This document shows positions 7,897 through 15,802 of a stretch of DNA of 18,955 nucleotides, piece by piece. The stretch lies in contig CAZYDR010000073.1 in NCBI GenBank assembly GCA_964645285.1, forward strand, positions 1-18,955. The letters are read 5' to 3'. The notes beneath the pieces are model-generated. The model made no database searches and had not been told where the DNA came from. It saw nothing but the letters and a program-made list of their open reading frames with translations. The position numbers and the translations under genes are program-made. Origin of the DNA: JAYZAP01 sp964645285. Lineage in GTDB: Bacteria > Pseudomonadota > Alphaproteobacteria > JAAXGF01. Positions within the stretch are counted from its first letter, which is position 1. Each line of letters opens with the position of its first letter.

Positions 7897-7910
7897 GCCG
7901 GCCGGCTCAT
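7893..7910. repeat. Perfect 18-bp palindrome between nuoH and nuoI
   Basis: ATGAGCCGGCCGGCTCAT is identical to its own reverse complement over all 18 bases. It starts one base before the nuoH TGA stop and ends just before the AGGAGAG ribosome-binding site of nuoI. In RNA it could form a 7-bp stem with a GGCC loop. There is no following U run, so it is not an ordinary terminator. By simple probability a perfect 18-bp palindrome is expected about 0.07 times in a window of this size with even base composition, somewhat more at high GC. The function is unknown: an intercistronic RNA hairpin or a protein-binding site are both possible. Confidence 0.7.
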
Positions 7911-7927
7911 AGAGGAGAGTTGTGAGC

Positions 7928-8416
7928 ATGTCGTTCATTCAGCGCACCGCTCGCGCCCTGCTGCTTGCCGAGCTGGTATCGGGCATGTCCATGACCCTGC
8001 GCTATTTTTTCCGACGCAAGGCGACCCTCAACTACCCCCACGAAAAAGGGCCGCTAAGCCCGCGCTTCCGGGGCGAGCACGCGCTCAGACGCTATGCCAA
8101 CGGCGAAGAGCGTTGCATCGCCTGCAAGCTGTGCGAGGCGGTGTGTCCGGCCCAGGCCATCACTATCGAGGCCGAACCGCGGGACGACGGCAGCCGGCGC
8201 ACTACGCGCTACGACATCGATATGACCAAGTGCATCTACTGCGGCTATTGCCAGGAGGCCTGCCCGGTGGACGCTATTGTCGAGGGGCCGAATTTCGAGT
8301 TCGCCACCGAGACCCACGCCGAATTGCTCTACGACAAACAACGGCTACTGGCCAACGGCGATCGTTGGGAAGCCGAGATCGCCGCCAACATCGAAGCCGA
8401 CGCCCCGTACCGGTGA
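7928..8416 (+). CDS. nuoI: NADH-quinone oxidoreductase subunit I
   Basis: NuoI is the peripheral-arm ferredoxin-like subunit carrying [4Fe-4S] clusters N6a and N6b, between NuoG and NuoB. Both CxxCxxCxxxCP motifs are intact: Cys63, 66, 69, 73 (CIACKLCEAVCP) and Cys102, 105, 108, 112 (CIYCGYCQEACP). The family segments GPLSPRFRGEHALRRY and EGPNFEFATET are also present. I chose the ATG at 7928 (162 residues) because MSFIQRTARA matches the usual short N-terminus. A GTG at 7922 would add two residues and is nearer to GGAG (7914-7917), so it remains possible. A 31-base spacer with the palindrome separates it from nuoH. Confidence 0.96.
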   Translation: MSFIQRTARALLLAELVSGMSMTLRYFFRRKATLNYPHEKGPLSPRFRGEHALRRYANGEERCIACKLCEAVCPAQAITIEAEPRDDGSRRTTRYDIDMTKCIYCGYCQEACPVDAIVEGPNFEFATETHAELLYDKQRLLANGDRWEAEIAANIEADAPYR

Positions 8417-8423
8417 GGACCAG

Positions 8424-9038
8424 ATGATTTTCGCAGGCCTCGCATTTTACCTGTTCGCCGGTGTCGCCATCGCCTCGGCGATAATGGTGATCACGGCGCG
8501 CAATCCGGTGCATTCGGTGCTGTTCCTGATCCTCACCTTCTTTAATTCGGCCGGCTTGTTCGTGCTCATGGGCGCCGAATTCCTGGCCATGATCCTGGTG
8601 GTGGTCTACGTCGGCGCCGTGGCGGTACTGTTCCTCTTCGTGGTCATGATGCTCGACATCAATATCGCCCGGGCGCGGGAAGGCTTCCTGCAGTATCTGC
8701 CGGTGGGCGCGGTGATCGGGCTGATCCTGCTGGCCGAACTGGTCATGGTCATCGGCGGCTGGAGCCTGGAGCCCGGACTGGTGGCCGTGACCTCGACACC
8801 GGCGCCGCCGCTTAGCGAGCTCAACAACACGGAAGCGATCGGCGCCGTGCTCTATACGGAATACGCCTATCTCTTTCAGGCCGCCGGGCTGGTGCTGCTG
8901 GTGGCCATGATCGGCGCCATCGTGCTGACTCACCGGGTCCGCGAAAACGTCCGCAAGCAGCGCATTCCCGATCAGCTCGCCCGCCGGGCCGAGGACACCG
9001 TGGTGCTGCAAAAGGTCAATCCGGGGGAAGGCATATGA
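8424..9038 (+). CDS. nuoJ: NADH-quinone oxidoreductase subunit J
   Basis: NuoJ (ND6) is a membrane-arm subunit between NuoH/NuoA and the pumping subunits; its third helix contains the pi-bulge that switches during turnover. The 204-residue product from the ATG at 8424 has about five hydrophobic helices and the signature NPVHSVLFLILTFFNSAGLF near 27-46. The helix-3 segment ILVVVYVGAVAVLFLFVVMM is also present. Longer in-frame starts lie inside nuoI and encode an Arg/Pro-rich shadow, so I reject them. GAGGA at 8415-8419 gives the ribosome-binding site. The stop overlaps the nuoK start (ATGA). Confidence 0.95.
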   Translation: MIFAGLAFYLFAGVAIASAIMVITARNPVHSVLFLILTFFNSAGLFVLMGAEFLAMILVVVYVGAVAVLFLFVVMMLDINIARAREGFLQYLPVGAVIGLILLAELVMVIGGWSLEPGLVAVTSTPAPPLSELNNTEAIGAVLYTEYAYLFQAAGLVLLVAMIGAIVLTHRVRENVRKQRIPDQLARRAEDTVVLQKVNPGEGI

Positions 9039-9346
9039 TGGACATCGGCCTGTCTCATTACCTGACCGTGGCGGCGATTCTGTTCACCCTCGGCATCTTC
9101 GGGATTTTTCTCAATCGCAAGAACATCATCGTTATCCTCATGTCGATCGAGCTCATGCTGCTGGCGGTCAATATCAATCTGGTGGCGTTTTCCACCACGC
9201 TTGGCGATCTGGTTGGCCAGATCTTCGCCATGTTCGTTCTCACCGTCGCCGCCGCCGAGGCGGCCATCGGCCTGGCAATTCTGGTTGTCTATTTCCGCAA
9301 CCGGGGTTCCATCGAGGTCGAAGACGTCAACCTGATGAAGGGCTAG
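9035..9346 (+). CDS. nuoK: NADH-quinone oxidoreductase subunit K
   Basis: NuoK (ND4L) is a small three-helix subunit of the central proton path. The product is 103 residues from the first of two consecutive ATG codons (9035, 9038); the second would give 102 residues, the commoner family length. The two family glutamates needed for pumping are visible: one in ILMSIELMLLAVNINLVAF and one in TVAAAEAAIGLAILV. The GGGGGA at 9023-9028 suits either start. The end of the gene contains the GAAGGG that probably serves as ribosome-binding site for the TTG start of nuoL. Confidence 0.96.
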   Translation: MMDIGLSHYLTVAAILFTLGIFGIFLNRKNIIVILMSIELMLLAVNINLVAFSTTLGDLVGQIFAMFVLTVAAAEAAIGLAILVVYFRNRGSIEVEDVNLMKG

Positions 9347-9350
9347 GGGC

Positions 9351-11285
9351 TTGATCTACACGGCTTCCATATTCCTGCCCTTGATCGGCGCCGTGCTGGC
9401 CGGGTTCTTCGGCCGCGCGCTGGGCGCCCGGACGTCGGCGGTGATCGCCTGCGCCTTGCTCGGCCTCGCCATGGTGGCCGGCTGGTACGCGTTCTACGAG
9501 GTCGTATTCAACGGCCAGGGGCGGACTATCGAACTGGCCACCTGGATCGATTCCGGCGCCTTCGAGATTTCCTGGGCCTTGCGCTTCGACGTGCTGACCG
9601 CGGTGATGGTGTTCGTGGTGACCACGGCGTCGTTCCTGATCCACGTCTACTCCATCGGCTACATGGCCCACGATCCGCATGTGCCGCGGTTCTTTGCCTA
9701 TCTCAGTCTGTTCACCTTCGCCATGCTGATGCTCGTCAGCGCCGACAACTTCGTGCAGATGTTCTTCGGCTGGGAAGGGGTGGGGTTGTGCTCCTACCTG
9801 CTAATCGGCTTCTGGTACACCCGGCCGGCGGCCTGCGCCGCGGCGATCAAGGCGTTCCTGGTAAACCGGGTCGGCGATCTCGGCTTTGCCCTGGGCATCA
9901 TGGCAATCTTCTTCGTCTTCAACGCCGTCGAGTTCGACACGGTGTTCGCGGCGGCGCCAAGTTATGTGGGCACCTCCATCGAGTTCCTCGGCTGTCAGTT
10001 CGACACCCTGACGGTGATCTGCCTGCTGCTGTTTATCGGCGCCATGGGCAAGTCGGCGCAGTTCATGCTCCACACCTGGTTGCCCGATGCCATGGAGGGC
10101 CCGACGCCGGTCTCCGCCCTGATCCATGCGGCGACCATGGTGACCGCCGGGGTGTTCATGGTGGCGCGATTGTCGCCGCTGTTCGAGTATTCGCCGGTGG
10201 CCCTGGCCGTGGTCACGGTAATTGGCGCCACCACGGCGATCTTCGCTTCCACGGTGGCGTTGACCCAGACCGACATCAAGCGGGTCATCGCCTATTCAAC
10301 CTGCAGCCAGCTGGGCTACATGTTCTTCGCCTGCGGGGTTTCGGCCTATGCCGCCGGCATCTTCCACCTGATGACCCACGCCTTCTTCAAGGCGCTGTTG
10401 TTCCTCGCCGCCGGTTCGGTAATCCATGCCATGTCCGACGAGCAGGACATGCGCAAGATGGGCGGTTTGTGGAAGAAGATTCCGATCACCTACACGGTTA
10501 TGTGGATCGGCAGTCTGGCCCTGGCCGGGGTGCCGTTCTTCGCCGGCTACTTCTCCAAGGACATCATCCTCGAGTCCGCATGGGGCGCTCATTCCATGGT
10601 CGGTCAGTACGCCTTCTGGCTCGGCATTCTGGCGGCGGTGTTGACCGCGTTCTATTCCTGGCGGCTGTTGTTCATGACCTTCCACGGCACGTCGCGGGCC
10701 AGCGCCGAGGTTCTGGCCCACGTTCACGAGTCACCCAAGGTGATGACCATTCCGCTGATGCTGTTGGCGGTTGGCGCCATCTTCGCCGGTTATTTCGGCT
10801 ACAGGATCGGCATGGTCGACGCCAACGGGGCGTTCTGGCGCGGCAGCATCTTCGTGCTCGCCAGCCACGACGCTCTCGATGCCGCCCACCATGTGCCCGG
10901 ATGGGTCAAGACGCTGCCCCTGGTGGTCGCCGTGGTCGGTATCGTCGCGGCCTATTATCTCTATATCAGCGTGCCTGCCCTGCCGGCCAGGATCGCCACC
11001 ACCTTCCGGCCGATCTACCTGTTCCTGCTCAACAAGTGGTACTTCGACGAACTTTACGACGCGATCTTCGTGCGGCCGGCCAATTATATCGGCCGTGGCC
11101 TGTGGAAGGCTGGCGACGGCGCCGTTATCGACGGTGTCGGTCCCGACGGCTTCGCGGCGGCGGCCATGGACATCGCGCGGCGCGCCGTGCGCCTGCAAAG
11201 CGGATACCTTTACCACTACGCCTTCGCCATGCTTATCGGCGTCGCCCTGCTGGTGAGCTGGTATCTGGTCACGGGTATCGGGTGA
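9351..11285 (+). CDS. nuoL: NADH-quinone oxidoreductase subunit L
   Basis: NuoL (ND5) is the distal antiporter-like proton-pumping subunit, with a long lateral C-terminal helix. The 644-residue protein shows the pumping-site residues Glu142 (FFGWEGVGLCSYLLIG) and Lys234 (AMGKSAQF), then HTWLPDAMEGPTPVSALIHA (241-260). It also has the TSM-helix-side segment NKWYFDELYDAIFVRPANY near the C-terminus. The start is a TTG at 9351, four bases after the nuoK stop. The ribosome-binding site would be GAAGGG inside the nuoK coding end. No ATG nearby gives a full-length first helix, so I accept the TTG. NuoM follows after 10 bases. Confidence 0.95.
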   Translation: MIYTASIFLPLIGAVLAGFFGRALGARTSAVIACALLGLAMVAGWYAFYEVVFNGQGRTIELATWIDSGAFEISWALRFDVLTAVMVFVVTTASFLIHVYSIGYMAHDPHVPRFFAYLSLFTFAMLMLVSADNFVQMFFGWEGVGLCSYLLIGFWYTRPAACAAAIKAFLVNRVGDLGFALGIMAIFFVFNAVEFDTVFAAAPSYVGTSIEFLGCQFDTLTVICLLLFIGAMGKSAQFMLHTWLPDAMEGPTPVSALIHAATMVTAGVFMVARLSPLFEYSPVALAVVTVIGATTAIFASTVALTQTDIKRVIAYSTCSQLGYMFFACGVSAYAAGIFHLMTHAFFKALLFLAAGSVIHAMSDEQDMRKMGGLWKKIPITYTVMWIGSLALAGVPFFAGYFSKDIILESAWGAHSMVGQYAFWLGILAAVLTAFYSWRLLFMTFHGTSRASAEVLAHVHESPKVMTIPLMLLAVGAIFAGYFGYRIGMVDANGAFWRGSIFVLASHDALDAAHHVPGWVKTLPLVVAVVGIVAAYYLYISVPALPARIATTFRPIYLFLLNKWYFDELYDAIFVRPANYIGRGLWKAGDGAVIDGVGPDGFAAAAMDIARRAVRLQSGYLYHYAFAMLIGVALLVSWYLVTGIG

Positions 11286-11295
11286 GGACGGTCTG

Positions 11296-12810
11296 ATGGA
11301 TACCTTCCCCTTCCTCTCCCTGACCATCGCGCTGCCGTTGATCGGCGCGATGTTCATTATGCTGATGCCCAAGGACGAAGAGGTCGAGGCCCGCAACGCC
11401 CGCAACGTCGCCTTGTGGACCTCGGTTATCACCTTCGTGCTGTCGCTGTTCCTGTGGGGGCTGTTCGACAATTCCACGGCGGCATTCCAGTTCGCCGAGC
11501 GCCGCACCTGGGTCGACTCCTTCGCCATCAGCTATCACCTGGGCGTCGACGGCATTTCGGTGTTCTTCATTTTGCTGACCACCTTCCTGACGCCGTTGTG
11601 CATCCTGGCCAGCTGGCGCGCCATCCAAAGCCGGGTGCGCGAATACATGATCGCCTTCCTGGTGCTCGAAGCCATGATGGTCGGCGTGTTCTCGGCTCTC
11701 GACATGGTTTTGTTCTACCTGTTCTTCGAGGGCACGCTGATCCCCATGTTCCTGATTATCGGAGTCTGGGGCGGGCCACGGCGAGTCTACGCCACCTTCA
11801 AATTCTTCCTCTACACCCTGTTGGGATCGGTGCTGTTCCTGCTGGCCATCATGGCCATGTATCTCGAGGCCGGCACCACCGACATTCCGACCCTGATGGT
11901 TACCGAGTTCTCGTTCGACGCCCAGCGCTGGTTGTTCCTGGCACTGTTTGCGTCCTTCGCGGTCAAGGTACCCATGTGGCCGGTTCATACCTGGTTGCCT
12001 GACGCCCATGTGGAGGCGCCGACCGCGGGCTCCATGGTGCTGGCCGGGGTATTACTGAAGTTCGGCGGCTATGGCTTCCTGCGTTTCTCCCTGCCCATGC
12101 TGCCCGAGGCCAGCGAGTTCTTCGCCTCCATGATCTTCAGTCTCAGCGTGGTGGCGGTGATCTACACGTCTCTGGTCGCCCTGGCCCAGGAGGACATGAA
12201 GAAGTTGATTGCCTATTCGTCCGTGGCTCATATGGGCTTCGTCACCATCGGCATTTTTACCTTCAATACCCAAGGCATCGAAGGCGCCATCATGGTCATG
12301 CTGAGCCATGGCGTGGTGTCGGCGGCGTTGTTCCTCTCTGTCGGGGTGATCTACGACCGCATGCACTCGCGGGAAATCAAGAGCTACGGCGGGTTGGTTC
12401 ATCGCATGCCGCTTTATGCCTTCACCTTCCTGTTGTTCACCCTGGCGTCCGTGGGGCTGCCGGGAACCTCGGGCTTCATCGGTGAATTTCTCGCCCTGGT
12501 CGGCGCCTATCAGGCCAATACCCTGGTGGCGGCGCTGGCGACCATCGGCATTATTCTCGGCCCGGCCTACATGCTGTGGCTCTATCGCCGGGTGGTGTTT
12601 GGCGAACTGACCAAGGACGAGCTCAAGGATATTCTCGATCTCGAGCCCCGCGAAATCGCCATCTTCGCGCCGATGATCGTGCTGGTCATGGTGCTTGGCA
12701 TCTATCCCGAACCATTTTTCGACGTGATCCGGGTGTCTGTTGCAAACCTTGTGGCCCAGAGTGGCGGCGCCATTGACGGCGTCCAGGCCATGGCCTTGGT
12801 TGCTGAGTAG
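11296..12810 (+). CDS. nuoM: NADH-quinone oxidoreductase subunit M
   Basis: NuoM (ND4) is the second antiporter-like proton-pumping subunit. The 504-residue protein carries Glu145 (YLFFEGTLIPMFLIIG), Lys224 (FAVKVPMWPVHTWLPDAHVE) and Lys255 (GVLLKFGGYG). These correspond to the essential Glu144, Lys234 and Lys265 of E. coli NuoM. The late-helix glutamate of GTSGFIGEFLALVG is also present. About fourteen hydrophobic helices fit the family. The ATG at 11296 follows nuoL by 10 bases with a modest GAGGA site. The stop is followed by a strong GGGGAGGGAG site for nuoN. Confidence 0.97.
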   Translation: MDTFPFLSLTIALPLIGAMFIMLMPKDEEVEARNARNVALWTSVITFVLSLFLWGLFDNSTAAFQFAERRTWVDSFAISYHLGVDGISVFFILLTTFLTPLCILASWRAIQSRVREYMIAFLVLEAMMVGVFSALDMVLFYLFFEGTLIPMFLIIGVWGGPRRVYATFKFFLYTLLGSVLFLLAIMAMYLEAGTTDIPTLMVTEFSFDAQRWLFLALFASFAVKVPMWPVHTWLPDAHVEAPTAGSMVLAGVLLKFGGYGFLRFSLPMLPEASEFFASMIFSLSVVAVIYTSLVALAQEDMKKLIAYSSVAHMGFVTIGIFTFNTQGIEGAIMVMLSHGVVSAALFLSVGVIYDRMHSREIKSYGGLVHRMPLYAFTFLLFTLASVGLPGTSGFIGEFLALVGAYQANTLVAALATIGIILGPAYMLWLYRRVVFGELTKDELKDILDLEPREIAIFAPMIVLVMVLGIYPEPFFDVIRVSVANLVAQSGGAIDGVQAMALVAE

Positions 12811-12823
12811 GGGGAGGGAGCAC

Positions 12824-14259
12824 ATGTCCATTGCTGCCACGCTCGCCCCGCTGTCCGCGGAAATCTGGCTCGCCGTCGCCGGTATGGCCCTGTTAATGGT
12901 CGGCGTATTTAGGGGCAAGCGTTCGACCCGTCTGGTCGCCAGCCTGACCATCGCCGCCTTTATCGTGGCGTTTATCGCCATTGTCGGCGATATGTCGCGT
13001 CCCGGGGCGGCCATGGGCGGGCTGTTCATTATTGATGAATTCGCCGTCTTCATGAAGACCCTGGTGCTGCTCGGCGCGGGCACCACTCTGCTCCTGTCTC
13101 TCGGCTTTATTCGCCGCGAGAACATGGATCGTTTCGAATTTCCCGTACTGGTGCTGTTTGCCACTCTTGGTATGTTGATGATGATCTCGGCCAATGATCT
13201 CATCTCGCTCTACATGGGGCTCGAACTGCAGAGCCTGGCACTGTATGTGATCGCCGCCTTCCAACGTGATTCCCTGCGCTCCACCGAGGCCGGGCTCAAG
13301 TATTTTGTTCTCGGCGCCCTGGCCTCGGGCATGCTGCTTTACGGCTGCTCCCTGGTTTATGGTTTTACCGGCACCACCCGGTTCGAAGTACTGGCCGATG
13401 TGTTCGCCCACGGCCATGGGGATGTCTCCCTGGGTGTTGTCATCGGCCTGGTGTTTATCGCCGCCGGCCTGGCCTTCAAGGTCTCGGCGGTGCCGTTCCA
13501 TATGTGGACGCCCGATGTTTACGAGGGCGCGCCGACGCCGGTGACCGCGTTCTTCTCGGTGGCGCCCAAGATTGCCGCCATGGCCCTGTTGATCCGGGTG
13601 ATGATGCAGCCGTTCGGCGATCTGGTGGCCCAGTGGCAGCAAATTCTGATTTTCGTCTCGGTCGGCTCCATGTTGCTCGGCGCCTTCGCCGCCCTGGTGC
13701 AGGATAATATCAAGCGACTCATGGCCTACAGTTCCATCGGCCATGTGGGCTATGCCCTGCTCGGCCTCGCCGCCGGCAGCGAGCGCGGCATCAGCGCCAT
13801 CCTGCTGTATATGGCGATCTATCTCGCCATGAACGTCGGCGTTTTCGGCTGCATTCTCGCCATGCGCCGGCAGAATCGCATGGTCGAAACCATCCCCGAT
13901 CTGGCCGGTCTGTCGCGGACCAATCCATACATGGCCTTTGCCATGGGTATTTTCATGTTCTCCATGGCGGGTATTCCGTTCATGGCCGGTTTCTTCGCCA
14001 AGTTCTACATCTTCCTCGCGGTGATCGACGCCGGCATGTACGGCCTCGCGGTGCTCGGCGTGTTGACCAGCGTGGTCGGCGCCTACTATTACCTGCGTAT
14101 CGTCAAGGTCATGTACTTTGACGAGGCTCTTGATCCGTTTGACAGCCCGGTGGGCCGTGAAATTTCCATCGTGGTCACCGTTTCCGCCGCTTCTATCTTN
14201 NNNNNNNNNCGCCGCTGTTAAGTGGCGCCCAGGCCGCCGCCGCCGCGCTGTTCCCGTGA
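12824..14259 (+). CDS. nuoN: NADH-quinone oxidoreductase subunit N (frame broken by assembly gap)
   Basis: NuoN (ND2) is the antiporter-like pumping subunit nearest the quinone module. The ATG at 12824 follows a strong GGGGAGGGAG site. Key residues are Glu134 (LYMGLELQSLALYV), Lys219 (FKVSAVPFHMWTPDVYEG) and Lys249. The frame runs to the 10-N gap at 14200. Read straight through, it stops at an artificial TAA (14219-14221). One base out of that frame, the sequence after the gap reads APLLSGAQAAAAALFP and stops at TGA 14257-14259, a normal NuoN end. The true gap length is therefore 10 plus 1 modulo 3 (11, 14, 17 and so on). The 4-base overlap with birA supports this end. The protein is about 478 residues. 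Confidence 0.93.
14200..14209. other. Assembly gap of 10 N inside nuoN
   Basis: Ten N lie about 50 bases before the true nuoN stop and replace part of the last transmembrane helix. The upstream and downstream NuoN frames differ by one base, so the real missing stretch is not 10 bases long. It has the same filler length as the gap in nuoB, which indicates scaffolding and not a mutation. Confidence 0.95.
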
Positions 14260-15020
14260 CCCTCGAAGCGGACTTGCCGCCGGCCTATGAACTTGTAGTG
14301 CTCGATGCGGTCGACAGCACCAACGACGAGGCCAAGCGCCGGGCCGAGGCCGGCGCCAAAGATGGCACTCTGATTTGGGCGCAATCTCAGACCAAGGGCC
14401 GAGGCCGGCGCGGCAACCAGTGGGTTTCGTCGACCGGCAATCTCTACATGTCTCTGGTGCTGCGCCCGGACTGCCCGGCGTCCGAGGCATTGCAGCTTTC
14501 CTTCGTGGCGTCTCTGGCCCTGGCTGATGCTCTTAGCGGCCTGCTGCCGCCAATTGCCAAGGTCACCTGCAAATGGCCCAATGATGTCTTTCTCAATGGC
14601 CGCAAGGTAGCGGGGTTGTTGCTCGAGTCATCAACGACGACGGGCGTGGCTCTCGACTGGCTGGTCCTTGGCTTGGGTGTCAATATAGCCAACGTGCCCT
14701 CGGGTTTGGCTGATCAGGCTACATCGCTTCACGGCGAGGACGCGGGGCTGGTGTCGCCGCTACAAGTTCTCGAAAGCTTCAGTCGCCATTTCATGACCCG
14801 GCTCAACCAGTGGCTCGACGACGGTTTCACGCCGCTGCGCGAAGCCTGGCTGTACCGCGCCCAGGGCAAGGGCGGTGACGTCACCGTAAAACTTGAGAAC
14901 GAAACATTCTCGGGCCGCTTCGTCGATATCGACCAGAGCGGCGCCCTAGTGGTTGAGATGGCCGACAGCGACCGCCGGCTGGTCACTGCTGGCGACGTCT
15001 TCATGGGGGCGGCGGCATGA
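14256..15020 (+). CDS. birA: Biotin--[acetyl-CoA-carboxylase] ligase, single-domain
   Basis: Biotin protein ligase activates biotin with ATP and attaches it to the carboxyl-carrier lysine of acetyl-CoA and other carboxylases. The 254-residue protein starts directly with the catalytic domain. It shows DAVDSTNDEAKRRA (18-31), the biotinyl-adenylate loop GRGRRGNQW (48-56), and CKWPNDVFLNGRKVAGLL, whose Lys106 is in the KWPND motif. A small C-terminal beta domain follows. There is no N-terminal helix-turn-helix, so unlike E. coli BirA it should not repress biotin genes. The start is the GTG at 14256, which overlaps the recovered nuoN stop by 4 bases (GTGA). A longer in-frame reading runs through the N gap and is not real. 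Its stop overlaps coaX by 4 bases. Confidence 0.93.
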   Translation: MTLEADLPPAYELVVLDAVDSTNDEAKRRAEAGAKDGTLIWAQSQTKGRGRRGNQWVSSTGNLYMSLVLRPDCPASEALQLSFVASLALADALSGLLPPIAKVTCKWPNDVFLNGRKVAGLLLESSTTTGVALDWLVLGLGVNIANVPSGLADQATSLHGEDAGLVSPLQVLESFSRHFMTRLNQWLDDGFTPLREAWLYRAQGKGGDVTVKLENETFSGRFVDIDQSGALVVEMADSDRRLVTAGDVFMGAAA

Positions 15021-15802
15021 GCAAACTGCTGCTCGCCATCGACGCCGGCAACACCAACACCGTGTTCGCGGTTTATGACGGCGACAAACAACTCGGCCAG
15101 TGGCGCGCGGCGACCCGTTCCGACCGCACCGCCGACGAATACGCCGTGTGGCTGATCCAGCTGCTCGGCCTTGACGGCATCGACCACACGGCGATCAGCT
15201 GTACCATCATCTCAAGCGTCGTGCCGGAGACCGTGTTCAATCTGCGCACCCTGTGTCAGCGTTTCTACAACTCCGAGCCGTTGATTATCGGTGAGAACGC
15301 CGAGGTTGGCGCCGAGCTTGCGGTCGATAATCCTAACGAGGTCGGCGCCGACCGGGTGGTCAACGCGGTGGCCGCCCACAACCGCTATCCCGGCGCCCTC
15401 ATCATCATCGATTTCGGTACCGCGACCACCTTCGACGTGGTCGATGCCAAGGGTGCCTATCATGGCGGCGCCATTGCACCGGGTATCAATCTCTCTCTCG
15501 AAGCCTTGCACATGGCCGCCGCCCAGTTGCCCCGTGTCGCGCCCAGGAAACCCCAGGCGGTAATCGGTACGGCGACCACGCCGATGATGCAATCGGGGGC
15601 CTACTGGGGCTACGTCGGTCTTATCGAAGGTCTGGTCGCGCGCATCAAGGAAGAATTCGGCGAGCCCTTGACGGTCATCGCCACTGGTGGTCTGGCGCCT
15701 CTGTTCCATGTGGCGACCTCGGTCATTGAACATGTGGATGGTGACCTCACCATGCGGGGCCTGCTCGAAATTCATCGTCTCAACAAGGGCGACGCCAGGT
15801 GA
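15017..15802 (+). CDS. coaX: Type III pantothenate kinase
   Basis: CoaX phosphorylates pantothenate with ATP, the first step of coenzyme A synthesis. It belongs to the ASKHA fold and usually needs a monovalent cation. The 261-residue protein has the type III signatures: phosphate loop DAGNTN (9-14), GADRVVNAVAAH (110-121) with the likely catalytic Asp112, IDFGTATTFDV (131-141), and GGAIAPGINLS. It overlaps birA by ATGA and rnj by GTGA, so three unrelated housekeeping functions are translationally coupled behind nuoN. The same neighbourhood is common in Alphaproteobacteria. The biotin and CoA enzymes both supply cofactors for acyl-CoA carboxylation, which may explain the birA-coaX pairing (inference). 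Confidence 0.96.
   Translation: MSKLLLAIDAGNTNTVFAVYDGDKQLGQWRAATRSDRTADEYAVWLIQLLGLDGIDHTAISCTIISSVVPETVFNLRTLCQRFYNSEPLIIGENAEVGAELAVDNPNEVGADRVVNAVAAHNRYPGALIIIDFGTATTFDVVDAKGAYHGGAIAPGINLSLEALHMAAAQLPRVAPRKPQAVIGTATTPMMQSGAYWGYVGLIEGLVARIKEEFGEPLTVIATGGLAPLFHVATSVIEHVDGDLTMRGLLEIHRLNKGDAR

Noticed and set aside
6897..7925. A 342-codon + strand frame overlapping nuoH
   Set aside because: Arg/His/Gly-rich shadow of nuoH with no domain.
9788..11296. A 502-codon + strand frame overlapping nuoL
   Set aside because: The translation is dominated by Arg, His, Gly and Pro without hydrophobic helices or motifs, as expected from a shifted reading of a GC-rich gene. nuoL in the other frame has the pumping residues.
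14219..14221. TAA as the nuoN stop, suggesting a truncated or pseudogenised nuoN
   Set aside because: The stop appears only because the 10-N filler has the wrong length modulo 3. A standard NuoN tail with its own stop is present in the neighbouring frame.
14118..14255. An N-terminal extension of birA, possibly a regulatory DNA-binding domain
   Set aside because: The extension runs through nuoN and the N gap, is Arg-rich, and has no helix-turn-helix. The GTG at 14256 gives the normal single-domain ligase.
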